From contig OZ345377.1 of assembly GCA_977006965.1 (NCBI GenBank), forward strand, positions 1,736,001-1,800,000: a stretch of DNA of 64,000 nt, read 5' to 3'. This document shows, piece after piece, positions 30,728-41,854 of the stretch. Position numbers and translations under genes: made by a program. Each line of letters begins with the position of its first letter. Position 1 is the first letter of the stretch. Source of the stretch: Phymatolithon calcareum (taxonomy: Eukaryota; Rhodophyta; Florideophyceae; Hapalidiales). Below the pieces are notes generated by a model that had not been told where the DNA came from, did not search any database, and saw only the letters and a list, made by a program, of their open reading frames with translations.

Positions 30728-33700
30728 CTAACTCCCAGTCCTCTCCGGTAGATCAGGCGGTAAAACCGACGCATTGCACAGCGGACATGTTTGATGCTCA
30801 CTTAGTAACGGACCTCCCCACCACCCCAAGATGCAATCCCCATGATAAACATGCGAGCACCGCAGCGTCCTCACATCCTCATCAACCCTAAGCCCATTCT
30901 GGCACACCACGCAAATAACCCCTTCCCGTTCTTCCACTCTCTCCTCCCCCTCACTGCCGCTCTTCCTTAAAATTCCCCTTGACACCTCGTGTGCCTCCAC
31001 GTGATGCTTGGCGATCGGAGCCACATCATCCGCCGTAAGCTTCAACGCCCTCCAAATCAGAATTCTTGCCGGTTGATTCCTTGCCATAGTAGCAAGCTGA
31101 TACGGCGTCGTCCCATTAAGGTCCTTTATGCGACCATCAGCCCCGAATCTTAGCAGTATTTCCACAAGAGCTTCACTCCCCTGTGCCACGGCCGTATGAA
31201 GCGCGGTCAACCCCGTCTCATTCTTCAGTCCTGGATCCGCACCTCTTTTCAGCAGCACGCGTGCGTTCTGCACCGCCCCCGCCTGTGCCGCGCAGTGCAG
31301 CGCGGAATCGCCATCAATGTCCTGCAAATTGATATTTGCGCCACTGGTGAGCAACAGTTGGATGCAACTCTGGCCACGCTCCTGCCGCGCCGCATAATGC
31401 AGCGCGCCCGCGCCGTTATCGTCCGTGCATCCGACACTTACTCCACATTGCAGCAGCAGCCAGATCGTTCGAGCGTCGCAGACGTATGCCGCAAAGTGAA
31501 GCGAGACAAGCCCGGCAGGGCCAACGGCTGCCGCGTTCGCACCGGCGGATAGCATGGCGACGGTCGCTTCGAATTGCTGGTTGCGTACTGACACGTGCAA
31601 AGGGAGAAAACCGTGGCTTTCCTTCATGGCACTGTCCGCCCCACCGCGCATGAGGAGCGTCAGGGCGGTGATGTGTCCGTTCAATGCTGCGAGATGTAAT
31701 GCTGTGTAGCCGTCTCCCTTTTGTGTGTTTAGGTTCACGCCGAATTGCACTAGAATTTTGATGCATTTGTTGTGTCCTCGTCGAGCTGCAAGCATCAGCG
31801 GCGTGAAGCCGGAATTGGAAGCGGCTTCAGGCACTATGCTCTCGGCGTCCGATCCGTGTGCGAGTAGGAGCTCCACTATTTTAGCGTTTCCAAAATCACA
31901 GGAGACATGCAATGGAGCAGTCCCGTCTTTGTGTGGAGCGTCTGGGTTGGCATTGTTTTCGAGGAGGGTTTTTACCATTTCATGCATGTCTTTTCGGGCG
32001 GCGTAGTAAAGCGCAGTCTCACCTGACCCGTTTTGAAATGTGTCGTCAACTCCCAGTTGCAGCAGATGCTTCACGGCGGAGGTTGCGTTTCCAGTTACAC
32101 AGCGATGTAGCAATGTTTTGCCGTCTCGCAGAACACGCTTGATAGCGCTTACAGAATCTCCTTGCTCGGCTGCTTTTTTGTTCAGGTGCTCCAGAAGAAT
32201 CGTAAGCATTGAAAAATCGCCTCGCTCCACGAGTAACCGCTCTGGAGAGGCTGAAAATGCCTTCCTAGTGTCCATCTCGGGGTTGAAACAAAGCAATTCC
32301 GACAGCATTTTCTCGTTCTTGCTTTGCATCACGGTCAACTGTAAAGCTGTTTCGTTGTCATCCGTCCTGGCGTTTATATCTGCACCATTGGAGATCAAGG
32401 GTGCGACTGCAGTCCACACGCCAAATCGAGCGGCAACATGAAGGGGCGTCCAGCCATCATCGTCATCACAGTTGACATCTCCATCATTGATAAGGATATA
32501 ATTGAGAATATCTATGTGTCTGTACTTTACAGCCTCATGAATAATGGTCCAGTTTTCAATATCCGCCGCCTTCAAGCTTATGCCACGTGCCTGCAAGGCT
32601 TTCAGACAATCCAAATGACCATGCCGAACCGCCATGAAGATGGGTGCCTTTCCAAACTCATTGAGTGTTGAATGCGCTTCTGAAAATGCAGGATGACTCA
32701 GTAAGTATTCGAGAATAGTTGTTTGCCCGTACGTTGCCGCCAGATGAAGCAAGGATGATCCTCTATCGCGCAAACTTTGCTGGATGAACGAAGAGTTATT
32801 TTGATGGGTCGAAGCGGCTGAACTTTCTGTAGCAGGCACTGAAACTCTGGTCAGTGATTGAAGCTCATTCCGAAGTGCACCTCGTAAAATTTGCAGCAAC
32901 TCATTTGAACCGGGCGCTGTTTCCAGCCCGGATTGAACACCTGCTTCTCGTCGTGGAGTAGATCTGTCAGGTAGTCCGGATGTCAGAGCTCTCACTCTTG
33001 AGCTAGGCTGTACAGGAGATGGATTCGGCGCCCGAACAATGAAACGAGCGATGGCCAACGTTAATGCGTGTTCGGAATAATCCGGAATAAGGTCGCATTT
33101 ATCATCGCAATATTTGTCCAAATCTTGTTGAAGGAGAACTTCAACAACGTCAAGCTTTCCGTTTTCGATCGCGAGATGGATTGCACGCTTTCCGTCTCTG
33201 TCCCAAGCAGTGCTAATGCCTTTTACGGTGAGCAAAGCGTCAACAACCTTACTTTTCCCGTGCCATGCAGCATATCTCAAGTAAGATGTCTCCCATCGTT
33301 CTTTTCCCGTTGTGCTATATGGTAGAAATGGATCTGCTCCAACGTCGATAAGGAGTTGAATGGCGGTCACATTCGAATTCCGTACGGCACGCGAAAAGGG
33401 AGATAGTCCACTTGAATCACGCACATCCCAGTCAATGACAGGTTTTTCCTTCTTCTCTTCATCCGTCGCTTCTTTTTGAAGCTTCTTCGTATAGGCAAGA
33501 ATAGCATTGACCATCGCCCTGAGGATTTGTGCGTTCTCGAGTTCTGCTGCGACGTGAAGAGGGGTGTCGCCTACCAGGGATAACTGCTTATCTCCGGGGC
33601 TAAGCTTGTTCGTGGCCATATCTGCCACATCCTTGTCGATTTGCAATGACGCGATGTGTTCCTGCAAAAGCGGACGCAGAAGGTCTAATGGAGTGATGCG

Positions 33701-33790
33701 CCACTTGGTAAGCAAGTCTTCCACTGTACTAGGGTCATCGCGCTGGAAGACGTTGGCGACGGAAGCTGGTTTGCTGGGCTGTCCGCCCAT
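30728..33790 (-). CDS. Ankyrin-repeat protein with C-terminal RING-H2 (1020 aa)
   Basis: The start chosen is the second ATG (33788-33790), giving MGGQPSKPAS, a textbook N-myristoylation sequence (Gly2, Ser6, Lys7). The first ATG would add seven residues. Ankyrin repeats occur in two blocks: about residues 75-220 (GDTPLHVAAE, GLSPFSRAVRNSN) and about 325-930 (well over a dozen, e.g. GFTPLMLAARRGH, GYTALHLAALNGH, GDSALHCAAQAG). The C-terminus is a RING-H2: CVVCQ, RTLRCSHVYHGDC, then TCPLC. Known for this architecture: E3 ubiquitin ligase using ankyrins to bind substrates. The myristoyl signal implies membrane tethering. Single exon. Tandem paralogue 1.2 kb upstream on the same strand. Confidence 0.88.
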   Translation of the reverse strand: MGGQPSKPASVANVFQRDDPSTVEDLLTKWRITPLDLLRPLLQEHIASLQIDKDVADMATNKLSPGDKQLSLVGDTPLHVAAELENAQILRAMVNAILAYTKKLQKEATDEEKKEKPVIDWDVRDSSGLSPFSRAVRNSNVTAIQLLIDVGADPFLPYSTTGKERWETSYLRYAAWHGKSKVVDALLTVKGISTAWDRDGKRAIHLAIENGKLDVVEVLLQQDLDKYCDDKCDLIPDYSEHALTLAIARFIVRAPNPSPVQPSSRVRALTSGLPDRSTPRREAGVQSGLETAPGSNELLQILRGALRNELQSLTRVSVPATESSAASTHQNNSSFIQQSLRDRGSSLLHLAATYGQTTILEYLLSHPAFSEAHSTLNEFGKAPIFMAVRHGHLDCLKALQARGISLKAADIENWTIIHEAVKYRHIDILNYILINDGDVNCDDDDGWTPLHVAARFGVWTAVAPLISNGADINARTDDNETALQLTVMQSKNEKMLSELLCFNPEMDTRKAFSASPERLLVERGDFSMLTILLEHLNKKAAEQGDSVSAIKRVLRDGKTLLHRCVTGNATSAVKHLLQLGVDDTFQNGSGETALYYAARKDMHEMVKTLLENNANPDAPHKDGTAPLHVSCDFGNAKIVELLLAHGSDAESIVPEAASNSGFTPLMLAARRGHNKCIKILVQFGVNLNTQKGDGYTALHLAALNGHITALTLLMRGGADSAMKESHGFLPLHVSVRNQQFEATVAMLSAGANAAAVGPAGLVSLHFAAYVCDARTIWLLLQCGVSVGCTDDNGAGALHYAARQERGQSCIQLLLTSGANINLQDIDGDSALHCAAQAGAVQNARVLLKRGADPGLKNETGLTALHTAVAQGSEALVEILLRFGADGRIKDLNGTTPYQLATMARNQPARILIWRALKLTADDVAPIAKHHVEAHEVSRGILRKSGSEGEERVEEREGVICVVCQNGLRVDEDVRTLRCSHVYHGDCILGWWGGPLLSEHQTCPLCNASVLPPDLPERTGS

Positions 33791-34966
33791 GACGCCACGG
33801 TGTCGTCCCAATGGCGCCGAGGGTGGAGCAGTTCACACCATGTCGTTGACCTCAGGCCGGTGTAGTCAAGACAAGGTACGGAGATGTGGAGATTGGAAGA
33901 AATTGAAGAAGCTGTACGGACAAGCCTGCCACAGAAAAACGGCCAAGGTTCCGCGGCCCACTGTGTTCGAATGCATTTTGCATTATGGTTTTGACCCAAT
34001 TCAGGTTTCGCGTGCTACATTGGCCTGTAACTTTGGTCAGCATTATTTAAATTGTTCGAGGGTGTTTTGCAGCCGAACAACCGTGATGTTGCTTACGTTT
34101 ATCTTGGCCTGAATTCAGTCAGGGGACGGGAGAAGGAATTGTTGGGTGTATTGCCTGCCTTGAATCGATTCTGGAATTCGTGTAAACTACTCGAGCGTTC
34201 GTGGATTCTTCACCTTCTCTTTAGCATAATAACCCAACAATGTGATGTATTCTATGGGCCAATCCGGCTATGACGCATATTTTGCCTAGATTTCGCTCCT
34301 GGGAGCAATGCAGGTCCCATCGGGCAGGGCAATGGAATGGAACAAAGTTTGCTTTTTCGTGGTAAATCATTCTAATCCAAGGCGTGCTTCTCGACATGAC
34401 TCAGAGCGAATCTCAAATTTTACTGAACCTGAGGTGGAAACCATTTCCAATTTATTGTGTGAACCACCTTGAATAGTATCGATGAGGATCACGTTAACGT
34501 CATGTTCTGTCACTAACTTTAGCAACAAGACGAGATGTAGTAGTGACCGGAATACTTGCGGGAGTTGTTAGCGACTATCCGCGGCAGCAAATTCATCTAA
34601 ATGATCTTCCAGAGAGAATCCTACACAAACAAGGCACCAATTTCGGCGCAGAATCACCATATCCAAAAGTGCACCATGTCTACAGTATCTATCCTTTGGT
34701 CGCAATCATCTTGCTGCACTACTGTACAGTACTGTGCAACTGCTAGCGAATTGGTTCAGTAAGAAACCAAATGAGATTAATTTACAAGTTTCCGTAGGCG
34801 AGTTAGTAGAATATTGTATACGTTTTTTTGCGCCACTCTCATTCTATAGCAATCAAATCGTCGCCAGAAAGAAGCACCTTACGTCAAGAACGCCAGTCAG
34901 CTTCTTACTCAACGAAAAATCGATCACCATAACAACAGAGCTGCATGCATTTCTCCAAAAATTTAG
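33791..34966. other. Intergenic between the tandem ankyrin/RING genes
   Basis: 1.2 kb. Holds palindromic TACTGTACAGTACTGT at about 34719-34734 and TACAGTA at 34680, nothing coding. Serves as 3' flank of gene 2 and 5' flank of gene 1. Confidence 0.5.
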
Positions 34967-37900
34967 CTACCGCTGCGGCAATCTCTCCACCTCAAAGTCA
35001 TCCGGGAGCATCGAAGCGTTACACAGAGGACAAGTATGATGATCGTTTAAAACCAATCCTCCCGTCCATCCCAGAATGCAATCGCTATGGTATATATGTT
35101 GACAAGGCAACATTCGAACCTCCTCCTGAAACCGCAACGACAGTTGACAAACCACGCAAATCGTCCGTCCTCGATCCCCATTGACAACAATTTCCGCACT
35201 AGCCCCAGGCGACGCGTCCGGTGATCGCACCGAGTACATACTTATCGCCGCCACACGGTCAAGAGTTTGTCCCGCAGCCCTCCAAATAGCCACGCGTGCA
35301 TGAAACTTATTCGCACGAGTAGCCAATTGATACGGCGTCGCCCCATTATTAGCCCTCGCGCACGCTTCCGCCCCTGCTCTCAACAGCGCTTCCACGGTAT
35401 TTTCGCTGCCGTGCGCCGCGGCAAGATGCAGCGGTGTAAGTCCGAGTTGGTTTCGCGCATCAATCACACCTCCGCGTCGCGCCAACACCTTCACAATAGC
35501 ATACAGTCCCCTGTACGCAGCGCTATGTAGCGGTGAATCACCCTGTTCGTCCCGTGCACCAATGTGCGCACCCTGTGTGAGTAACATTTGCACGGCGACA
35601 CGACCGCGTTCGCGACCGGCCGCCACATGCAGCGCACATGATCCGTCATTGTCGACTGCATTCGGGTTTGCACCCACGGCGAGCAGAAGCCAGATCATTC
35701 TCGCATTTGTCATGTACGCTGCGAAATGCAGCGCGGTCAGTCCGGACGGTCCCCGCAAGTCCGGGCTGACGCCGTAGGTGAGCAGCGTGCGCACGGCTTC
35801 GAGCTGGTTATTGCGTACAGCGACATGAAGCGGTGCAAACTGATTCTCTTCTGGTAACGAATGATTTGCACCGACTTCCAGCAATACTTCAAGCGCTCCA
35901 ACTTGACCGTTCAGGGCGGCAAGATGCACGGCGGTGTACCCGTCCTTCTTCGTAGTATCGGGAGGTGCACCAGCCTGAAGCAATACTCGGACGCATTCCG
36001 TGTGCCCTCTGCGCGTGGCGAGCATGAGAGGGGTGAATCCTTCATGAAGTGCGGGACTTGGCACTGGTTCTTCCAAATCCGCTCCATGTTCTGCTAGCAA
36101 GCGGACTATTTCCGCAAAGCCCTCATCGCTAGCGATATGCATGGCGCGCGAACCGTTCTCCTGTGGAAAATCAGGGTTGGCTCCTCCGACAAGCAGCGCA
36201 CGAACCGCATCTGCCTTCTCTAGTCGCACAGCTGCAGAGAGCGGGGAATCACCGGATCGATTTCGGACGTCTGCGCTGACGCCAAGAGCGAGTAAATGCG
36301 ACATTATGTCTGGAACACCGGAGGATATGCATCGGAAAAACAAACCTTCGCCGTCCTGCGAGAGTGCCGAAAAATTCAGGGCAGGACGTTCGGAAACAGG
36401 TAAGTCGCGAAAGTGCGCCAGAAAGGCAGACAACATTTTGTAGTCCTTCCGTTCGAGGACGAGAGCTAGTGGACTTAGAGCACCGACAGCGTCAATTTGT
36501 GGTTTGGCACCGTGCTTCAAAAGCGTCCGTACCACATCGGCATGACCATTTTGCGAACAGGCGAGAAGGAGCGGTGTTTCACGATCCTCCGTAACAGCGT
36601 TAATGTCTCCGCCAGCGGCGACCAGGGGTTCAATAGCAGCGACGATTCCAAAACGACCGGCGACATGTAATGGAGTCCAAGCGTCGTCATCCGCGCAGCG
36701 GACGTCTCCGCCTTTTTCGATAATGTAACGCACAGTGTCGATTTGATTATATTTAACAGCTTCGTTGAGAACAGTCCAATTTTCCAAATCGACCGCATTG
36801 ATACTCGCACCTTTCTCAAGGAAGAGAGCGAGACAAGGTATGCTTCCTCTGCGTGCTGCCATAAATATCGGCCCCTTCCCCTGTTCGTTTCGACTATTCT
36901 GCAAATGCCACTCTGCGAGCGTATCATGCGACAGCAAGTACGCCAGTACGCGAAGTTGTCCATAACTCGCAGCAAGATGATACAGCGACGAGCCGCGGTC
37001 GCGGTTCAAACCGAGCGCCATGGTGGCAACGGCTGGATCAATTGGTTGAATTTCAGGCGTGTCGCTCTCTGCGCGACGCAAAGCTTGCCGGAATATACGA
37101 GCTAGTCGCGATGTTCCGTCAACACTATTGGCACTTGAACCCATGCCAAAGTCGTCGCCGAAGCGCAGCACTGAGCGCGACCGTTCAGCGCCGACGACTT
37201 CACTTCCGTCACCACCGTCATTCAAAATCTGTTCAGAATCTGGCAGTGGCAATGGCGGACTTCCCTCCTCATCCCGACTGCCTTCACCCACACTCTCAGT
37301 GAGCGCCTCGCTCGCGGCGTCGTCCGTAACAACTTCCCAATCCGGGTCATTTACCATGACTGCTGTTTGCGTTGGTTCCATTGCCGAGTCCCCGTCCCCG
37401 TCGTCCCCCTCCCTTACATCATCCGGCTCGACAAACTTATTAGTCGCATTCCTCACGAGAAATTTATCCAACGCCAGCGAAACTCTCCTCCGCTCCCCCT
37501 GCGCCACGGAAATAGCCGACAGGTCCGCGGTGAGGAGTATTTGCACGCACGCCAGCTGCCCTTTTTCAATCGCGAGATGTATCGATCTCTTCCCATCAGC
37601 ATGCCATCGCATATTATCCGCCCCCTGAGAAAGCAGCGCCGTAAGCGCGGCAACACGCCCTGTAGCAGCCGAAAACCGCAACTGCGACCAATAGTGCCTT
37701 ACACCCCTTCTCTCATGCGAATCACAGTACACGCTGGACGCGTCCGCGCCGGCCAGCACCAGCAAATGAATCTTGGCGGCACAGTCTGCCCGCACCGCCC
37801 TTGAAAGCGATGTGAGTCCGCGCGAATCTCGGGCGTCCCACGGAACGTCTGCAGGGTTCGTCTCGTTGAGCAAACGAATCATCTCCGACAGCACGCGCGT

Positions 37901-38164
37901 GCCACCACTTCCAGACCCGGCCGCAATGTGCAGCGGACTCGCACCAACCCACGCGGCGACGCGCCGCTCCGCCGCCGCGCGCGTGGCAGCGTCTGCGGGG
38001 ACCGGGTCCGCGTCGCTGAGTTGCGAGAAGTCGCTCTTTGTCCACGGGACGAGAAGTGCCTTTCGCGGGCGGTCCCACACGCGCAGGAAGTCAGTCACGG
38101 CGCCCGGTTCGTCGCCCTCGAGCCGTGCGGCGGCGCGGATGCGCGTGCTCGCGACCGCGCCCAT
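34967..38164 (-). CDS. Ankyrin-repeat protein with C-terminal RING-H2, paralogue (1065 aa)
   Basis: ATG start gives MGAVASTRIR, again fitting N-myristoylation (Gly2, Ser6). Same plan as its neighbour: an N-terminal ankyrin block, an acidic low-complexity linker (about 235-330), a long second ankyrin array (GKGPIFMAARRGS, DAWTPLHVAGRFG, GFTPLMLATRRGH, GYTAVHLAALNG) and a RING-H2 (CVVCQ, RMLPCQHIYHSDC, TCPLC). The linker DPDWEVVTDDAASEAL is unlike that of the paralogue. The two are clear but old tandem duplicates. Just upstream of the ATG the transcript strand has GAAA and AAAT repeats (38168-38203). Inferred membrane-anchored E3 ligase. Confidence 0.88.
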   Translation of the reverse strand: MGAVASTRIRAAARLEGDEPGAVTDFLRVWDRPRKALLVPWTKSDFSQLSDADPVPADAATRAAAERRVAAWVGASPLHIAAGSGSGGTRVLSEMIRLLNETNPADVPWDARDSRGLTSLSRAVRADCAAKIHLLVLAGADASSVYCDSHERRGVRHYWSQLRFSAATGRVAALTALLSQGADNMRWHADGKRSIHLAIEKGQLACVQILLTADLSAISVAQGERRRVSLALDKFLVRNATNKFVEPDDVREGDDGDGDSAMEPTQTAVMVNDPDWEVVTDDAASEALTESVGEGSRDEEGSPPLPLPDSEQILNDGGDGSEVVGAERSRSVLRFGDDFGMGSSANSVDGTSRLARIFRQALRRAESDTPEIQPIDPAVATMALGLNRDRGSSLYHLAASYGQLRVLAYLLSHDTLAEWHLQNSRNEQGKGPIFMAARRGSIPCLALFLEKGASINAVDLENWTVLNEAVKYNQIDTVRYIIEKGGDVRCADDDAWTPLHVAGRFGIVAAIEPLVAAGGDINAVTEDRETPLLLACSQNGHADVVRTLLKHGAKPQIDAVGALSPLALVLERKDYKMLSAFLAHFRDLPVSERPALNFSALSQDGEGLFFRCISSGVPDIMSHLLALGVSADVRNRSGDSPLSAAVRLEKADAVRALLVGGANPDFPQENGSRAMHIASDEGFAEIVRLLAEHGADLEEPVPSPALHEGFTPLMLATRRGHTECVRVLLQAGAPPDTTKKDGYTAVHLAALNGQVGALEVLLEVGANHSLPEENQFAPLHVAVRNNQLEAVRTLLTYGVSPDLRGPSGLTALHFAAYMTNARMIWLLLAVGANPNAVDNDGSCALHVAAGRERGRVAVQMLLTQGAHIGARDEQGDSPLHSAAYRGLYAIVKVLARRGGVIDARNQLGLTPLHLAAAHGSENTVEALLRAGAEACARANNGATPYQLATRANKFHARVAIWRAAGQTLDRVAAISMYSVRSPDASPGASAEIVVNGDRGRTICVVCQLSLRFQEEVRMLPCQHIYHSDCILGWTGGLVLNDHHTCPLCNASMLPDDFEVERLPQR

Positions 38165-40944
38165 GGCACCTCCTTTATTTATTTATTTCTTTCTTTCTTT
38201 GCTTCTGTTCTGTGGTGTGGTGAAGTGTCCGCGGAATACACGCAGCGGGCAGCAGCAGAATGTGGGAATATTAGGGCTCACCGGTACTGTAGTTGCAGAT
38301 TGGGGGAGATTTTACGAAGCGCCTGCCGGCGCTGGCAGAGCTGCATGCATGCGGGAATGTACGAGCACAATCGGTGCACTGCACACGAGGGAGAGGGTAA
38401 CTGCGGGTACGGAGACGGCGGCACACGAGAGTGGAGGACGGGCCGCAGGTTAACGGCGTGAATTGCATATTGCGCAATGGCTGCACTTTGTCACGCAGGC
38501 GGGTGCAATGTACGTGTGGATACGAGCATTTTGGTGGAGGTCTGTTTCGTTACTGTACTGAGTTTCTGCAGCCGACTCGCATTTGTCATCGGTGGAGCGG
38601 ACAGGACGGAAACCCTGTTATTTCGGTTTTTCTTCATTGTCCAGCACTTTGCACACGTGTACATACTCGGTGTAACTGGCCTTGGAGAGCGTGCGGTGCA
38701 CGAAAGAGAGCACCAATAAGAGCGGGCCGTGCGTTTCGGCGGGTGCACAGTGTTATGCGATAGGACGGACCCTCCAAATTTCTGTTTAAACTCGCTATCA
38801 TACATTGAGCTGCTGTCGCGACGACCGCGCATGACAGGTGCAAGCAACGTTGGGCAACAATAGGGCAATGTGATGCAGTACGTCCACGCTGCCCGGCTGT
38901 GTTGCCTTTCCTTGGGGAAGTGGTAGGAAAGACCAAGCGCCGGGCATTGGTTCACATGTACATGGACTTTATACAGTAGTCCATTGGCCTATGATAGTTG
39001 GGCACTCGCGGTGTCGAACTCGAATTTCTACCATCGAATCGGCAAGCGTCAGCAGATGCGTTGACGACTTTTAAAGAAAAATCTACAGATCCCGTCGAAC
39101 CGAGCAGCTATTGACATGATATCATGTTTCAAAACACTCAATTGTTTTGTAGAGAGAGCCAAAAAGCAAGGAAGAAATGAGTAGATTAACACGATAACAC
39201 AGACGAAATACGACGTATTGGGAACAACCGCAAACAAGTCAGAATCCATGCTTCTGTATCTGTGTTGCCGAAATCGAGCTATTACGGTTTCCTACAAATG
39301 AGACCGCTAATGAGCTATTGACTGAGGTTTGTAATCACGGCAACCGATACCGCTCTCTCTAGAAACAAAACATGATGCATCATCGAACACACCAGTCACA
39401 ATCCTCGTACTTCCGGCAGTTTGCACATCTCACATTCACGTGCCGATGTGATGTTCAATTTGCTTACAGCCACCTGCTGCTCAATTGTTGCATCCATTAA
39501 CCTTGGACACAGTGAGGATGACCCAATACAGTACTCTGCGATGCAATATGTATGCAAGATTTGGTCCATTCATTAATTCATTTTGCTTTTTCCTTCGTGG
39601 GTGGGGTAGCAGCGACCCGAGGGCCTAAGTTTCTTCCATTCTATCCTATCGTGAGCGAGTTTGACTGCGCTTTCACGTCTAGTCCAGGTATGTCACAAGA
39701 GATTGCTTCTGCCGTTGCTTTCGTCGCCTATTGATCTCTCCGTTATTGTCGATTGCATGCTTCCCGAGTACTTTCTCTGCCTCCTGCACGCTCCTCTCGG
39801 GCGGGTCCCTGCGCAGCAACGGAAGGGATCCTGCGTAGCGCGCGGGTGCTTGCATTACAAGACAGGAAACTCTAGATGTTGTCCAAGCAAAAGTGGAACT
39901 CCGATCGGCTGCTATTCTGGTCAGATTGAGTCTCGACCGCTATTCATTTGAATAGGAAGCAGCAAAACTATAAATGATGAATGCGCGAAGAACCCGAAGA
40001 GCTACTCAAAATTTCGAAAGAGAAAACTTTTTTCGATCGCAAGTTCCTGCATTCATTGAAGATTGGTCTTCGTTACAATAAAAGAAAGAAAGAGAGTTGT
40101 TCCGGAAACGGAGGAAACCGAACAAAGGCATTCCGTGCTCAGTTGGACGGCGCTGTTTGCATCAAGAGCCTGCCCAAACTAACGTTGTTCTCGCCCATAA
40201 CTCAATGGCGACCACGATGGTACTTCGAGCACATTTCTTCTTCTTGCATAACTTCGAAGTCTGTGTTGTTGACCGGAGCAATGTATTGCCTTCGATACCG
40301 TCACGCTTCACAATTCTTCTTCGCTAACGCAAGATTATATCACTCCACGGCAATACACGACGTCATCGGGGGTGGTAGCACTCCATGTTCCGGCCATTTT
40401 TCTTTCACTGACAAAACCGGAAGGAAGTAAGAAAACCCCAGTCGAGGTGGAAACGGATGTGCCTGTCAGATGCTGAAGGGCCGAGCTTCATATCACGCAT
40501 TGTCATCGATTCGCAGTCCACAAGCATACGAGATCAAACTAACGCCCAAGAAAGAAGAAACTAACGCCCGTATAAATAGACTCGACTTTGATGCAAACAA
40601 TGACAGGTACATGAATCAACCCAAGATAGAAATGCATGATTTGTGCAGCAGCCCACACAAACGAAATCTTGCCCTTTGTCATTGTCGACAAACTCCACAC
40701 TGGAATGCAACTCCACAGTGCGCACCCAGTGTCCATCCGGCGTCCTTGCATCCGCCGAAGGATTCGCGGTGCAGTCCAAGCTCTTCTGGAGCGCGCTTCA
40801 TATTTCCTGTGCCAGCAAGAGTACGCGAAAGGACGAGACGAACTAGAGACGGATTGACGATATCAGTATTGCGGTACACCAATCCTTAAGCAATGCGCGA
40901 GCGCAATCGTCGCACTGTCACACCGCCGCATTGCGCATGTTCCT
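38165..40944. other. 2.8 kb intergenic region
   Basis: Upstream of ankyrin/RING gene 2. TACTGTA/TACAGTA motifs at 38285, 38551, 38973 and 39524. A short LINE-like AATAAAAGAAAGAAAGAG stretch lies at about 40077-40094. The 149-codon frame at 39981-40430 is unrecognised. I see no gene. Confidence 0.45.
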
Positions 40945-41052
40945 AAGTCGACACTGTGTCGACTTGGGTCCGCCCTTGACTGTCGTCGTGATGTTTCGGA
41001 ATGTGTCGACGACACATTCCGAAACATCACGACGACAGTCAAGGGCGGACCC
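40945..41052. repeat. Two abutting palindromes, 21 bp and 87 bp
   Basis: 40945-40965 is a perfect palindrome (AAGTCGACAC, T, reverse complement). 40966-41052 is a perfect 87 bp palindrome with 43 bp arms around a single A (arms start GGGTCCGCCCTTGACTGTCG). L's end and R's start share CGACAC, so the pair can be read as L-L'-R'-R. Confidence 0.95.
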
Positions 41053-41348
41053 CGAGAGCTTACATATAGGCGCATTGCGACGATATTGTGGAGCAACCGT
41101 TGCGCCGATGAATTGCTACGACTTTACGCGCCACGATCTCCTTGTGCCAACGTCATGCGCGACAAGCAGGCATGCTGTGTGAATGCGTCGCCTTCCATAA
41201 CGAGTGCGAAATGATGCACAACAGTAGTTCGTTTTCCCTTCGAATGACTTGATGATCCGAACTGTAGGACCTCCATAGCTACGCAATCTCTTCGGCTGCG
41301 CCAACCTGGCTGAAGCGGAGAATAGAATATGTTTCGAGTTGAAATGGA

Positions 41349-41435
41349 CATGCGAGGCATTCTCAGCGAGAAGCACGACCCAGACGCCTAGCTTTGACGT
41401 CTGGGTGGTGCTTATTAGCGAGAATGCCTCGCATG
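41349..41435. repeat. Hairpin R'-R in duplication copy A
   Basis: About 38 bp arms (CATGCGAGGCATTCTC.. and ..GAGAATGCCTCGCATG) with an 11 nt loop. Copy B (61125-61165) has only the right arm sequence, so the left arm was added in A. The sequence just before it (41312-41340) resembles the reverse complement of copy B 61086-61120. Confidence 0.85.
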
Positions 41436-41854
41436 CAAAAGTTAATGGCTTGTCGGTGCAGCACCCTCGGGAATCGGACGATAGTCGGAGAATTGTTGGA
41501 AGTGCCGTAGCATGTTACTGTGGATGTTGTCAATATGTACGGTAGCCATTTCCAAGCTTGATGCAACCCAATTGCCGTTGTAGACGCAATTGTTCATGTG
41601 GGCGGGAGAGTCATTGGTGCCACGTTCCCCTTTGACATTTTGCGCTTTGCATTCGTGAGTACATCGCCGCCAAGGTCGTCAAATTTCAATGCAAGAAGCG
41701 GACAAAACGGTACGATGGCCAATATCTCATACGAGAAACTCCATTTCAGTGCCTGCCGACTCACCAGCAGAAACCATCAAGAAGGCGCTCAGCGCTGGTT
41801 CATAAAGGGCATTTCGGAAGCTCCCCTTATGCCGCTCCACAGGGCTCTCCGACG

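Noticed and set aside
31196-32442. Several plus-strand frames across the ankyrin/RING gene
   Set aside because: Shadows of the repeat-rich minus-strand CDS.
39981-40430. 149-codon frame as a gene
   Set aside because: No recognisable domain, no supporting paralogue, and it begins next to repeat-like A-rich DNA; left as intergenic.
40679-41376. IS-type or DDE transposase on the minus strand
   Set aside because: Short Cys-rich frames looked suggestive, but no DDE or zinc motif could be traced and the frames run through the palindromes.
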